In this document: positions 25,575-33,055 of the stretch, one piece after another
How the letters are laid out: the number at the start of each line of letters is the position of its first letter
Numbering within the stretch: the stretch's first letter is position 1
Assembly: GCF_000688295.1 (NCBI RefSeq)
Contig: NZ_JHZF01000013.1
Location: 1,240,001-1,304,000, forward strand
Direction of reading: 5' to 3'
Origin: Pseudooceanicola nanhaiensis DSM 18065
GTDB lineage: Bacteria > Pseudomonadota > Alphaproteobacteria > Rhodobacterales > Rhodobacteraceae
Length of the DNA: 64,000 bases
Translations under genes and position numbers: made by a program
The notes under the pieces: generated by a model
What the model was told of the DNA's origin: nothing
The model's input: the letters and a program-made list of their open reading frames with translations, nothing else
Database searches by the model: none

Positions 25575-25764
25575 CCGTCCGGAACCTTGAAAACAGGCGC
25601 GCTGACGCCCAGGTAAACCATCAGGCCGCCCGTGACGGGCGCGGACCACGGACCGCGCCGCGCGGCGCGTGACAAACGGTTTCCAAAACCCATGGATTCA
25701 TGTATGGCGGCGCAATCTGAGACGTGACGCTTCAGCCCCCGGCGTTGTGCGAGAGGATTGGGGG

Positions 25765-25822
25765 CGGCGGCAATGGGGCCGCCATGCAAATGGGAGACCC
25801 GGGAGGGCCCGGGAGTGCTCCC
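25765..25822 (+). promoter_or_regulatory. Structured leader of pnp (two hairpins)
   Basis: GGCGGC-N-GCCGCC (about 25765-25783), then a longer stem: GGGAG at 25792 pairs with CTCCC at 25818, enclosing CCCGGG at 25798 and CCCGGG at 25808. It ends 16 bases before the pnp start. In E. coli pnp autoregulation depends on RNase III cleavage of a leader stem; a similar role here is plausible. Confidence 0.5.
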
Positions 25823-25838
25823 CTACAGGATACGCTAG

Positions 25839-27971
25839 ATGTTCAACGTTACGAAGAAATCGATGGAGTGGGGCGACGAAACCCTCACTCTTGAGACGGG
25901 CAAGATTGCCCGTCAGGCAGATGGCACCGTCATCGCCACGCTGGGCGAAACCAGCGTCATGGCGAACGTGACCTTCGCCAAGGAACCGAAGCCGGGTCAG
26001 GACTTCTTCCCGCTGACGGTCCACTACCAGGAAAAATACTACGCCGCCGGTAAAGTGCCGGGCGGCTTCTTCAAGCGCGAGGCACGGCCGACCGAGAAGG
26101 AAACGCTGACCGCGCGCCTGATCGACCGTCCGATCCGCCCGCTGTTCGTCCCCGGCTTCAAGAACGAAGTGCTCGTGATGTGCACCGTGCTGAGCCACGA
26201 CCTCGTCAACGACCCCGACATCGTCGCGATGATCGCGGCCTCCGCGGCGCTGACCATCTCGGGCGCGCCCTTCCGGGGCCCGATCGCGGGCTGCCGCGTC
26301 GGCTATGTCGACGGCGAATACGTGCTGAACCCCGATGTCGAGGACATGCACAAGCTGCGCGAGAACCCCGAGCAGCGGCTCGACCTCGTGGTCGCGGGCA
26401 CCCGTGACGCGGTGATGATGGTCGAATCCGAAGCCTACGAGCTGACCGAGGCCGAGATGCTGGGCGCCGTGACCTTCGCGCATGACCAGATCAAGCCGGT
26501 CGTCGACCTGATCATCAGCCTTGCCGAAGACGCCGCGAAAGAGCCCTTCGACTTCTCGCCCCCGGATTACTCGGCGCTCTACGACGCCGTGAAAGCCGCC
26601 GGCGAGGACAAGATGCGCGCCGCCTACGCGATCACCGACAAGCAGGAGCGCACCGCCGCGGTCGCCGCCGCCAAGGCCGACATCAAGGCTGCGCTGAGCG
26701 AAGAGCAGCTGGAAGACGCGAACCTCGGGTCCGCGCTGAAGAAGCTGGAATCGAGCGTGCTGCGCGGCGACGTCGTCAAGAACGGCAAGCGGATCGACGG
26801 CCGCCGGACCGACGAGGTCCGTCCGATCGTCTGCGAAACCGGCCTGCTGCCGCGGACCCACGGCTCGGCGCTGTTCACCCGGGGCGAGACGCAGGGCCTC
26901 GTGGTCACGACGCTCGGCACCGGCGACGACGAGCAGATGATCGACGCGCTGAACGGCACCTACAAGTCGAACTTCCTGCTGCACTACAACTTCCCGCCGT
27001 ACTCGGTCGGTGAAGTGGGCCGCGTCGGCTCTCCCGGCCGCCGCGAGATCGGCCACGGCAAGCTCGCATGGCGCGCGCTGCAGGCCGTGCTGCCGGCGGC
27101 GACCGACTTCCCCTACACGATCCGCGTCGTGTCGGAGATCACCGAGTCGAACGGCTCCTCCTCGATGGCCTCCGTCTGCGGCGGCTCGCTGTCGATGATG
27201 GACGCGGGCGTGCCGCTGAAATCGGCGGTCGCCGGTGTGGCCATGGGCCTCGTGCTGGAAGACGACGGCGATTACGCCATCCTGACCGACATCCTCGGCG
27301 ACGAGGATCACCTCGGCGACATGGACTTCAAGGTCGCGGGCACCGAGAACGGCATCACCTCGCTCCAGATGGACATCAAGGTGGCCGGGATCACCCCCGA
27401 GATCATGGAGAAGGCCCTCGCGCAGGCGAAGGACGGCCGGATGCACATCCTGGGCGAGATGAACAAGGCGCTTTCGGGTGCCGGTGCGTTCTCGGCCCAC
27501 GCGCCGCGCATCGAGACGATGCAGGTCCCGACCGACAAGATCCGCGAAGTGATCGGCTCGGGCGGCAAGGTGATCCGCGAGATCGTCGAGGTTTCGGGCG
27601 CCAAGGTCGACATCAACGACGACGGCGTCATCAAGATCGCCTCGCCGAATGGCGACGCCATCCAGAAGGCCTATGACATGATCTATTCGATCGTGGCAGA
27701 GCCCGAGGAAGGCCACATCTACAAGGGCAAGGTCGTGAAGATCGTCGATTTCGGCGCCTTCGTGAACTTCTTCGGCAAGCGCGACGGCCTCGTGCATGTG
27801 TCGCAGATCGAGAACCGCCGCCTGAACCATCCGTCGGACGTGCTGAAGGAAGGCCAGGAGGTCTGGGTCAAGCTCCTGGGCTTCGACGACCGCGGCAAGG
27901 TCCGCCTGTCGATGAAGGTCGTCGACCAGGAGACCGGCCAGGAAGCCGAGAAGGAAGAGACCGCGGAGTGA
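25839..27971 (+). CDS. pnp: Polynucleotide phosphorylase
   Basis: A 710-residue exoribonuclease of normal length. Domain order: first RNase PH domain (residues 1-145; [14 protein letters not shown]), helical linker, second RNase PH domain (about 310-545, with the [30 protein letters not shown] and phosphate-binding [24 protein letters not shown]), KH domain ([19 protein letters not shown], about residue 565) and S1 domain ([33 protein letters not shown], about residue 625). It degrades RNA 3' to 5' in the degradosome. It has a structured leader and an intrinsic terminator. Confidence 0.99.
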   Translation: MFNVTKKSMEWGDETLTLETGKIARQADGTVIATLGETSVMANVTFAKEPKPGQDFFPLTVHYQEKYYAAGKVPGGFFKREARPTEKETLTARLIDRPIRPLFVPGFKNEVLVMCTVLSHDLVNDPDIVAMIAASAALTISGAPFRGPIAGCRVGYVDGEYVLNPDVEDMHKLRENPEQRLDLVVAGTRDAVMMVESEAYELTEAEMLGAVTFAHDQIKPVVDLIISLAEDAAKEPFDFSPPDYSALYDAVKAAGEDKMRAAYAITDKQERTAAVAAAKADIKAALSEEQLEDANLGSALKKLESSVLRGDVVKNGKRIDGRRTDEVRPIVCETGLLPRTHGSALFTRGETQGLVVTTLGTGDDEQMIDALNGTYKSNFLLHYNFPPYSVGEVGRVGSPGRREIGHGKLAWRALQAVLPAATDFPYTIRVVSEITESNGSSSMASVCGGSLSMMDAGVPLKSAVAGVAMGLVLEDDGDYAILTDILGDEDHLGDMDFKVAGTENGITSLQMDIKVAGITPEIMEKALAQAKDGRMHILGEMNKALSGAGAFSAHAPRIETMQVPTDKIREVIGSGGKVIREIVEVSGAKVDINDDGVIKIASPNGDAIQKAYDMIYSIVAEPEEGHIYKGKVVKIVDFGAFVNFFGKRDGLVHVSQIENRRLNHPSDVLKEGQEVWVKLLGFDDRGKVRLSMKVVDQETGQEAEKEETAE

Positions 27972-27994
27972 TCCGCTCTCTTCCCCGAGACAGG

Positions 27995-28021
27995 AGGCCC
28001 CGCGGCAACGCGGGGCCTTTT
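27995..28021 (+). terminator. Intrinsic terminator after pnp
   Basis: AGGCCCCGCG-GCAA-CGCGGGGCCT, a perfect 10-bp stem with a tetraloop, followed by TTTTCC, 24 nt after the pnp stop. Confidence 0.95.
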
Positions 28022-28054
28022 CCTTTGCGCCGTCCACGGGACGTCGCCCGGGGG

Positions 28055-28179
28055 GCGCCCGCAAGGGGCATCGAGCCCCTCGCGGGCGCGGCCTGCGGCC
28101 CCTGCGCCCGGAAGGTCGAGGCCGGGGCCGGCGGTCAGGCCGGGATGCCTCCGGCGGGAGTATTTCCGGAAAGATGAAG
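28055..28179 (+). repeat. Dispersed structured repeat, copy A (hairpin with ATCGA loop plus tail)
   Basis: A 14-bp stem with one mismatch and an ATCGA loop (28055-28089) is followed after 57 bases by the conserved tail GCCTCCGGCGGGAGTATTT, CCGGAAAGATGAAG (28147-28179). The element lies between the pnp terminator and the convergent CDF gene. Matching tails occur at 32906-32939 (inverted), 35279-35313, 36811-36843 and 55081-55113. Confidence 0.8.
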
Positions 28180-28233
28180 CGGGACGCTCGTCCGGCAGCG
28201 GCGGCCGGGCTCCCGCCCGGCATGCGCTGCGGT

Positions 28234-29139
28234 TCAGGCCTCGGGGTCGGGGCCGACGGCGATGCCCTCGCCGGGTTTCGCCTTGTGCTCGGGCTCGACG
28301 TGGATCGTGACCCTGGCATCCTCGATCTCGTCCTGCAGCGCGCCCTCGATCCGGTCGCAGATCTCGTGCGCCTCGAAGACCGAGGTCTCGCCGGGGACCA
28401 CCAGGTGGAAGTCGATGAAGGTGGCCTTGCCGGCGTGGCGGGTGCGCAGGTCATGCGCCTCGACCGCGCCCCGGGCCTCGGCCGCGATCACGTCGCGCAC
28501 GACGGCGAGGGTGGAGTCGGAGACCGCCTCGTCCATCAGGCCGCTGAGCGAACTGCGGATCAGCAGGCCGCCGGACCACAGGATGTTGAGCGCCACGAGC
28601 GCCGCCATCAACGGGTCGAGGATCCACCAGCCGGTGGCCCAGGCCAGCGATATGCCCGCCGCGACCCCGGCCGAGGTCAGAACGTCCGCGTAGAGGTGCC
28701 GCCCGTCCGCCACCAGCGCGGGCGAGCGCTCGCGCCGCCCGGCGCGCAGCAGGACCTGGCACCAGACCGCATTGACCGCCGTGGCCCCGAGGGTGACGAG
28801 AAGCCCCCAGAGCGGGGCGTCGATCACCCGGGGGGTGCGGAGGGCCGACCAGGCCTCGTGCAGGATCAGCAGGGCGGCGGCGACGATCAGCAGGCCCTCG
28901 AGCACGGCGCTGAAGAACTCGGCCTTGTGGTGCCCGTAGGGGTGGTTGGCGTCGGCGGGCAGCGCGGCCACCCGGATCGCGATCAGCGCGGCGACGGCGG
29001 TCGCCACGTTGACGATGCTCTCGAGCGCATCGGAGAGCAGCGCGACCGAGCCCGTCAGCCACCAGGCCAGCGTCTTCAGCCCGAGGACGAGGAGGCCCAC
29101 GAGGATCGAGGCGACGGCGGTTCTGAGCGTGGACGACAT
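28234..29139 (-). CDS. Cation diffusion facilitator (CDF) family metal exporter
   Basis: A 301-residue CDF transporter with six membrane helices (about residues 8-205) and a C-terminal cytoplasmic domain (DLRTRHAGKATFIDFHLVVPGETSVFEAHEICDRIE). The intramembrane metal site appears as ALLSDALESIVNV in helix 2 and HLYADVLTSAG (H-x-x-x-D) in helix 5. The D-A-L-E-S variant is found in one large CDF subgroup that includes Zn, Fe and Mn exporters, so the metal is uncertain. A 23-base palindrome 71 bases upstream of the start (29210-29232) is a candidate metalloregulator site. Start ATG at 29139. Confidence 0.92.
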   Translation of the reverse strand: MSSTLRTAVASILVGLLVLGLKTLAWWLTGSVALLSDALESIVNVATAVAALIAIRVAALPADANHPYGHHKAEFFSAVLEGLLIVAAALLILHEAWSALRTPRVIDAPLWGLLVTLGATAVNAVWCQVLLRAGRRERSPALVADGRHLYADVLTSAGVAAGISLAWATGWWILDPLMAALVALNILWSGGLLIRSSLSGLMDEAVSDSTLAVVRDVIAAEARGAVEAHDLRTRHAGKATFIDFHLVVPGETSVFEAHEICDRIEGALQDEIEDARVTIHVEPEHKAKPGEGIAVGPDPEA

Positions 29140-29209
29140 GGGCCGTGCCTTTCGGGGGGAAGGGCAGCCCTGAATAGGCGGCGGGGCGGCGGAGCGCAAC
29201 CCACTGTGT

Positions 29210-29232
29210 TTGCTAGTGAAAATCACTCGCAA
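29210..29232. promoter_or_regulatory. Palindrome upstream of the CDF gene, candidate metalloregulator operator
   Basis: TTGC-T-AGTGA-AAA-TCACT-C-GCAA: nine of ten arm positions pair. It is AT-richer than the surroundings and placed where a promoter of the CDF gene should be. The layout is reminiscent of Fur-superfamily boxes, but I cannot assign a regulator. Confidence 0.45.
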
Positions 29233-29333
29233 ATGGGGGCGGCCCGCAACCGCGGGCGGGCAGCGGAGGCGCCTGGGATTGCAGGGCTTTCCGCCCGCGC
29301 TGCCCGTCCCGCGGTGCGGCGGAAGGTGTGCCG

Positions 29334-29648
29334 TCAGTCCCCGGCGGGCTGGGGCTCGGCTGCCTTTTCCGCCTCGGCCACGTCGGTGCAGCCGAGGAAC
29401 ATGCAGCCCTGGGCGCCGAGCGCCTCGCCCGCGGTGCAGGCCAGGCGCGCCTCGCGCGCGGCGGTGCGGATGGTCTCGCCCTCGGCGGCGTATCCGGCGC
29501 CGTTGGACTGGAACGGACCGACGTTGCCCTCGCTGTCCGACTGGCCCGGGATGCCGCCGGTGAAGGTGCAGGTGAAGGGGGTGGCCCCGGCGGTGGTGGC
29601 GCCGAGCAGGAGGATCGCCGTGGCGGCGACGCGGGACATGTGACGCAT
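29334..29648 (-). CDS. Small secreted cysteine-containing protein, unknown
   Basis: A 104-residue exported protein. The signal peptide is residues 1-22 (MRHMSRVAATAILLLGATTAGA). The mature part has five Cys (FTCTFTG, LACTAGE, QGCMFLGCTD), a Gly/Asn-rich start (GGIPGQSDSEGNVGPFQSNGAGY) and an acidic Ala-rich tail. The family is not known to me. The ATG at 29648 is preferred because AGGA lies seven bases upstream; the ATG nine bases further in is possible. It is followed by the CDF gene in the same direction. Confidence 0.6.
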   Translation of the reverse strand: MRHMSRVAATAILLLGATTAGATPFTCTFTGGIPGQSDSEGNVGPFQSNGAGYAAEGETIRTAAREARLACTAGEALGAQGCMFLGCTDVAEAEKAAEPQPAGD

Positions 29649-29851
29649 GGAGCTGTCCTGAGAAAACCGCGGCGCGTCCCGTCGCGCGGGGCCGCCGCGC
29701 GCCGAGTCGGTAGGCATCTCCTGACTCTGCGTCAAGATGGCCATGCCATTCGACATGTATGAGACAGGCGGGGCCGGTCCTCGGCCGCGCAACCGCCGGG
29801 TTGACGCGGGCGGCGGGGTGGCGATGCTGCGGAGAGGCGGAGGAGAGGCGC

Positions 29852-30544
29852 ATGTATCACGAGGGACAGATCAGCTATGAACCGGTGCCCCTGCCGGACC
29901 GTCGCGAGATGGACGACGCGGAGATGGCGGCGGCGGCGGAGGCCTTCCTGTCGCTGATGAAGGGCCGCCACAGCGTGCGGGACTTCGACACCCGCCCGGT
30001 GGCGCAGGAGGTGATCGCGCGCTGCGTCGAGACCGCGGGCCGGGCCCCCTCGGGCGCCAACCACCAGCCGTGGCATTTCGTGGCCATCGCCGATCCGGCG
30101 ATGAAGGCCGAGATCCGCGGGGCGGCCGAGTCCGAGGAGGAGAAGTTCTACGCGGGCGGGGCCGGGGACGCATGGCTCAAGGCGCTCGAACCGATCGGGA
30201 CGGGTGTCTCGAAGCCGCATCTCGAGGCTGCGCCGTGGCTGATCGTCGTCTTCGCGCAGCGCTACGGGGTGACGAAGGAGGGCACGCGGTACAAGAACTA
30301 CTACGTGCCGGAGAGCGTCGGGATCGCGACCGGGTTCCTGATCGCCGCGCTGCACAACGCGGGGCTGTCGGCGCTGACCCATACGCCGAACCCGATGCGG
30401 TTCCTGAACGGCCTCTGCGACCGGCCCGAGAGCGAGAAGCCGGTGATGATCCTCGCCGTCGGGCATCCGGCGGAGGGCGCGACGGTGCCGGCGGTGGCGA
30501 AGATCAAGAAGCCGCTGGAGGAGATCCTGACGGTGCGGGCATGA
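29852..30544 (+). CDS. Nitroreductase family flavoprotein (iodotyrosine deiodinase-like branch)
   Basis: A 230-residue FMN enzyme. FMN-contacting segments are SLMKGRHSVRDFDTRPV, GRAPSGANHQPWHFVAI and ESVGIATGFLIAALHNAGLSALTHTPNPM; the lid region is EEEKFYAGGAGDAWLKAL. This pattern is the IYD-like branch of the nitroreductase fold. It is not BluB: the sequence lacks the BluB layout even though a cobalamin region follows. The substrate is unknown. It is separated from fghA by 162 bases that hold a copy of the second repeat family. Confidence 0.88.
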   Translation: MYHEGQISYEPVPLPDRREMDDAEMAAAAEAFLSLMKGRHSVRDFDTRPVAQEVIARCVETAGRAPSGANHQPWHFVAIADPAMKAEIRGAAESEEEKFYAGGAGDAWLKALEPIGTGVSKPHLEAAPWLIVVFAQRYGVTKEGTRYKNYYVPESVGIATGFLIAALHNAGLSALTHTPNPMRFLNGLCDRPESEKPVMILAVGHPAEGATVPAVAKIKKPLEEILTVRA

Positions 30545-30580
30545 ATGATGGCCGGTCGCCTGTGCGACCGGCGGGGGGAA

Positions 30581-30656
30581 GGGGGGCGCTGCCCCCCTCT
30601 TGCGCGGCAGGCCGCGCAATTCACCCCCCGGGATATGAAACCAGAGGAAGATGGGG
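30581..30656 (+). repeat. Second repeat family, copy F
   Basis: GGGGGGCGCTGCCCCCC (hairpin), TC, then TTGCGCGGC-AG-GCCGCGCAA (9-bp stem), TTCACCCCCCGGGATAT and CCAGAGGAAGATG. The copy at 40646-40716 (inverted) has the same order, but the second stem is TTGCCCGC-AG-GCGGGCAA. The arms changed together. Confidence 0.85.
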
Positions 30657-30706
30657 CGTGGTGCGGGCGGGACCGTCGCGCGCGCGCCCCCGGAAAGGAA
30701 CGAGCG

Positions 30707-31537
30707 ATGAAGGTGATTTCGGAAAACCGGTGTTTCGGGGGCGTGCAGGGGGTCTATGCGCATGAGAGCGACGCGACCGCCTGCGAGATGACCTTCGGGC
30801 TCTTCCTGCCCGAGGAGGCGCGCGAGGGGCCGGTGCCTCTGCTGTGGTATCTCTCGGGGCTGACCTGCACCCACGAGAATGCCATGGTGAAGGCGGGCGC
30901 GCAGGGCTGGGCCGCGGAACAGGGGATCGCGCTGGTCTTTCCCGACACGTCGCCGCGCGGCGAGGGGGTGGCGGATCACGATGATTTCGACATGGGGCAG
31001 GGGGCCGGGTTCTACGTGAACGCGACCGAGGCCCCCTGGGCGCCGCATTTCCGGATGTGGGATTACGTGGCCGAGGATCTGCCCGACCTGCTCGCCCGCG
31101 ATTTCGCGCTCGACATGGAGCGGCAGGCGATCACCGGGCATTCGATGGGCGGACACGGGGCGCTGACGCTGGCGATGACCTATCCGGAGCGCTACCGCTC
31201 GGTCTCGGCCTTCGCGCCGATCTGCAACCCCACGCGCGGGGATTGGGGGCGAAAGCAGCTCTCGGCCTATCTCGGTGAGGATGAGGCGGCGTGGCGGGCG
31301 CATGACGCGAGCCTGCTGATGGCCGAGAAGGGCTTTGCCGGGCCGGTGCTGGTGGACCAGGGCGGGGACGACCAGTTCCTTGACCTGCTGAAGCCGGAGA
31401 CGCTGTTCGAGGCGGCGGCCAGGCGGCGGCAGGAGGGGAGCTTCCGGATCCAGAAGGGGTATGACCACAGCTATTTCTTCGTCTCCACCTTCATGGAGGA
31501 GCACCTGGGCTTCCATGCGGAGGCGCTCTACGCGTGA
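30707..31537 (+). CDS. fghA: S-formylglutathione hydrolase
   Basis: A 276-residue serine esterase that splits S-formylglutathione into formate and glutathione. The nucleophile is in [16 protein letters not shown] (G-x-S-x-G), the catalytic Asp in [12 protein letters not shown] and the His in [12 protein letters not shown]; the oxyanion region is [14 protein letters not shown]. It completes the glutathione-dependent formaldehyde route with FrmA (19053-20183), though the two genes are 10 kb apart. The start follows GGAAAGGAACGAGCG. Its stop overlaps the GTG start of yaiI (GTGA). Confidence 0.96.
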   Translation: MKVISENRCFGGVQGVYAHESDATACEMTFGLFLPEEAREGPVPLLWYLSGLTCTHENAMVKAGAQGWAAEQGIALVFPDTSPRGEGVADHDDFDMGQGAGFYVNATEAPWAPHFRMWDYVAEDLPDLLARDFALDMERQAITGHSMGGHGALTLAMTYPERYRSVSAFAPICNPTRGDWGRKQLSAYLGEDEAAWRAHDASLLMAEKGFAGPVLVDQGGDDQFLDLLKPETLFEAAARRRQEGSFRIQKGYDHSYFFVSTFMEEHLGFHAEALYA

Positions 31538-31989
31538 CGGTGCTCTACATCGACGCCGATGCCTGCCCGGTGAAGGAGGAGGCCGAGCGGGTCGCCACCC
31601 GCCACCGGGTGCGGATGCTGCTGGTCTCGAACGGCGGCATCCGGCCTTCGCGCAATCCGCTGGTGGAGATCGTCGTGGTGCCCGAGGGGCCCGATGCGGC
31701 GGACATGTGGATCGCGGAGCGGGCGGGCCCGGGAGACGTGGTGGTGACGCAGGACATCCCGCTCGCCGCGCGCTGCGTCGAGGGGGGCGCACGGGTGCTG
31801 AAGCCCAATGGCGAGGCGCTGGACGCGCGCAACGTCGGCCAGGCGCTGGCGGTCAGGGACCTGATGACCGACCTGCGGGCGGCGGACCCGTTCCGGCAGG
31901 GGGGCGGGAAGGCGTTCTCGAAGGCGGATCGGTCGCGGTTTCTCGATGCGCTGGAGCGCGAGGTCCGGGCGGGCCTGCGTCAGGGCTGA
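31534..31989 (+). CDS. YaiI/YqxD family protein (DUF188)
   Basis: A 151-residue protein with a PIN-like alpha/beta fold. Conserved parts are [18 protein letters not shown] (the DADACPVK mark of DUF188), [49 protein letters not shown] and [17 protein letters not shown]. It may be a nuclease-like protein; no activity is established. The GTG start overlaps the fghA stop by four bases, implying coupled translation. Its last 10 bases overlap the end of the convergent GFA gene. Confidence 0.9.
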   Translation: MTVLYIDADACPVKEEAERVATRHRVRMLLVSNGGIRPSRNPLVEIVVVPEGPDAADMWIAERAGPGDVVVTQDIPLAARCVEGGARVLKPNGEALDARNVGQALAVRDLMTDLRAADPFRQGGGKAFSKADRSRFLDALEREVRAGLRQG

Positions 31990-32351
31990 TCCGGGTCGAG
32001 GGGCCAGGAGAGGCGCTCCTCGGTGTGGAAATTGCCTTCGATCTCGATCCGCGCCGGGTCGTCGAGGAGGGCCGCATGGAAATGCGTCTCTCCGGGCCAG
32101 CGGGTCGACCGGAAGGCGAGCTGCGATCCGCAGGTCGGGCAGAAGTGGCGGGTGACGCCGGGGCTCGAATGGTAGGTGGCGGGCGTCGCCCCGGTCCAGC
32201 GCCACGCCCCGTCCGCGACGCCTGCGAAGGTGGTCATCATCGAGGCCGTCGCCCGGCGGCAGCTCTCGTAATGGCAATGGCCGGTCCATTTCGGCGGAGC
32301 CGCGAAGGCGAAGCGGCAGGCGCCGCAGAGGCAATGCCCGGTGAGCGTCAT
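31980..32351 (-). CDS. GFA (glutathione-dependent formaldehyde-activating-like) family protein
   Basis: A 123-residue zinc protein. Zinc ligands are in [10 protein letters not shown] (C-x-C-x-x-C), [14 protein letters not shown] (C-x4-C) and [10 protein letters not shown] (C-x-x-C), the standard GFA/CENP-V layout. Founding members were reported to speed up S-hydroxymethylglutathione formation, a role since questioned. The position beside fghA is suggestive but it lies on the opposite strand. Its ATG overlaps the stop of the upstream GNAT gene (ATGA at 32348-32351). Confidence 0.9.
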   Translation of the reverse strand: MTLTGHCLCGACRFAFAAPPKWTGHCHYESCRRATASMMTTFAGVADGAWRWTGATPATYHSSPGVTRHFCPTCGSQLAFRSTRWPGETHFHAALLDDPARIEIEGNFHTEERLSWPLDPDQP

Positions 32352-32830
32352 GGCGCGGGCTCCGGCTGCGCCACGGTGCGGGTGAAGGTGACCGAGGTCG
32401 GCCGGTCGTAGCCCGCGTGTGCGGTCCGGCCGGTCTCGGCAAAGCCGAGCCGGGTGAAGGCGGCGTGGTTCTCGGTCAGCTCGACCCGGGTCTGCAGCAC
32501 CAGCGCGGGCAGACCGAGCGCACGGGCGCGGGCGTCGGCATGGGCGAGCATCAGCCGGGCGATGCCACGGCCGCGCTGGTCCTCGGCCACGGCGAGCTTG
32601 CCGAGGTAGAGATGCCCGGGCCTCGGCGTCAGCACCATGCAGGCCACGGGTGCGGGATCGAGGAGCGCCCAGAGCTCCTTCCTGCGGGCCTCCTCGGCGA
32701 AGGTCGAGGGCGTCATCCTGCGCAGCGAGGACGGCGGGTCGATCCGGTCCTCCATATAGGCGAAGGCCGTGCTCAGCAGGCGGTGGATGGCCTGCATGTC
32801 GTCGTCTGGGGTGAGGCGGACCGGCTGCAT
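32348..32830 (-). CDS. GNAT family N-acetyltransferase
   Basis: A 160-residue acetyltransferase. VACMVLTPRPGHLYLGKLAVAEDQRGRGIARLMLAHADARARALG contains the strand and the acetyl-CoA loop (Q-R-G-R-G-I-A). Then come LQTRVELTENHAAFTRLGFAETGRTAH and a C-terminal strand (PTSVTFTRTV). It is coupled to the GFA gene by an ATGA overlap. The start at 32830 is an ATG with only a weak GGGG upstream; the same frame continues open upstream but through a repeat element, so a longer product is unlikely. Substrate unknown. Confidence 0.82.
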   Translation of the reverse strand: MQPVRLTPDDDMQAIHRLLSTAFAYMEDRIDPPSSLRRMTPSTFAEEARRKELWALLDPAPVACMVLTPRPGHLYLGKLAVAEDQRGRGIARLMLAHADARARALGLPALVLQTRVELTENHAAFTRLGFAETGRTAHAGYDRPTSVTFTRTVAQPEPAP

Positions 32831-32905
32831 CCCCAAAGGTATAGCGGGAACCGCGGGCCGGGAAAGGGCTACAGGGAACGCGGCCCGCCTGCGAAGTGCC
32901 TTCCG

Positions 32906-32973
32906 CTTCCTCTTGCCGAAAATATCCCCGCCGGAGGCATCGCCCGGGGCGGGCTCGATGCCCGCCCCGGGCG
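32906..32973 (-). repeat. Dispersed structured repeat, copy B
   Basis: On the minus strand a 14-bp perfect stem with ATCGA loop (32941-32973) runs directly into GCCTCCGGCGGGGATATTT, TCGGCAAGAGGAAG (32939 down to 32906). The stem sequence differs from copy A while the ATCGA loop is the same. It lies between cobN and the GNAT gene. Confidence 0.8.
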
Positions 32974-33055
32974 ACCCCCGGGCGACGGGCAGCGCCCGGC
33001 GCACAGCGGGCGAGGCGGGCGCAGGACGTCGATGATCCGCCGGCCGGGGACCGGC

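Noticed and set aside
29852-30544. BluB (dimethylbenzimidazole synthase) as identity of the nitroreductase
   Set aside because: Sequence layout matches the iodotyrosine deiodinase-like branch instead, and the gene is not within a cobalamin operon.
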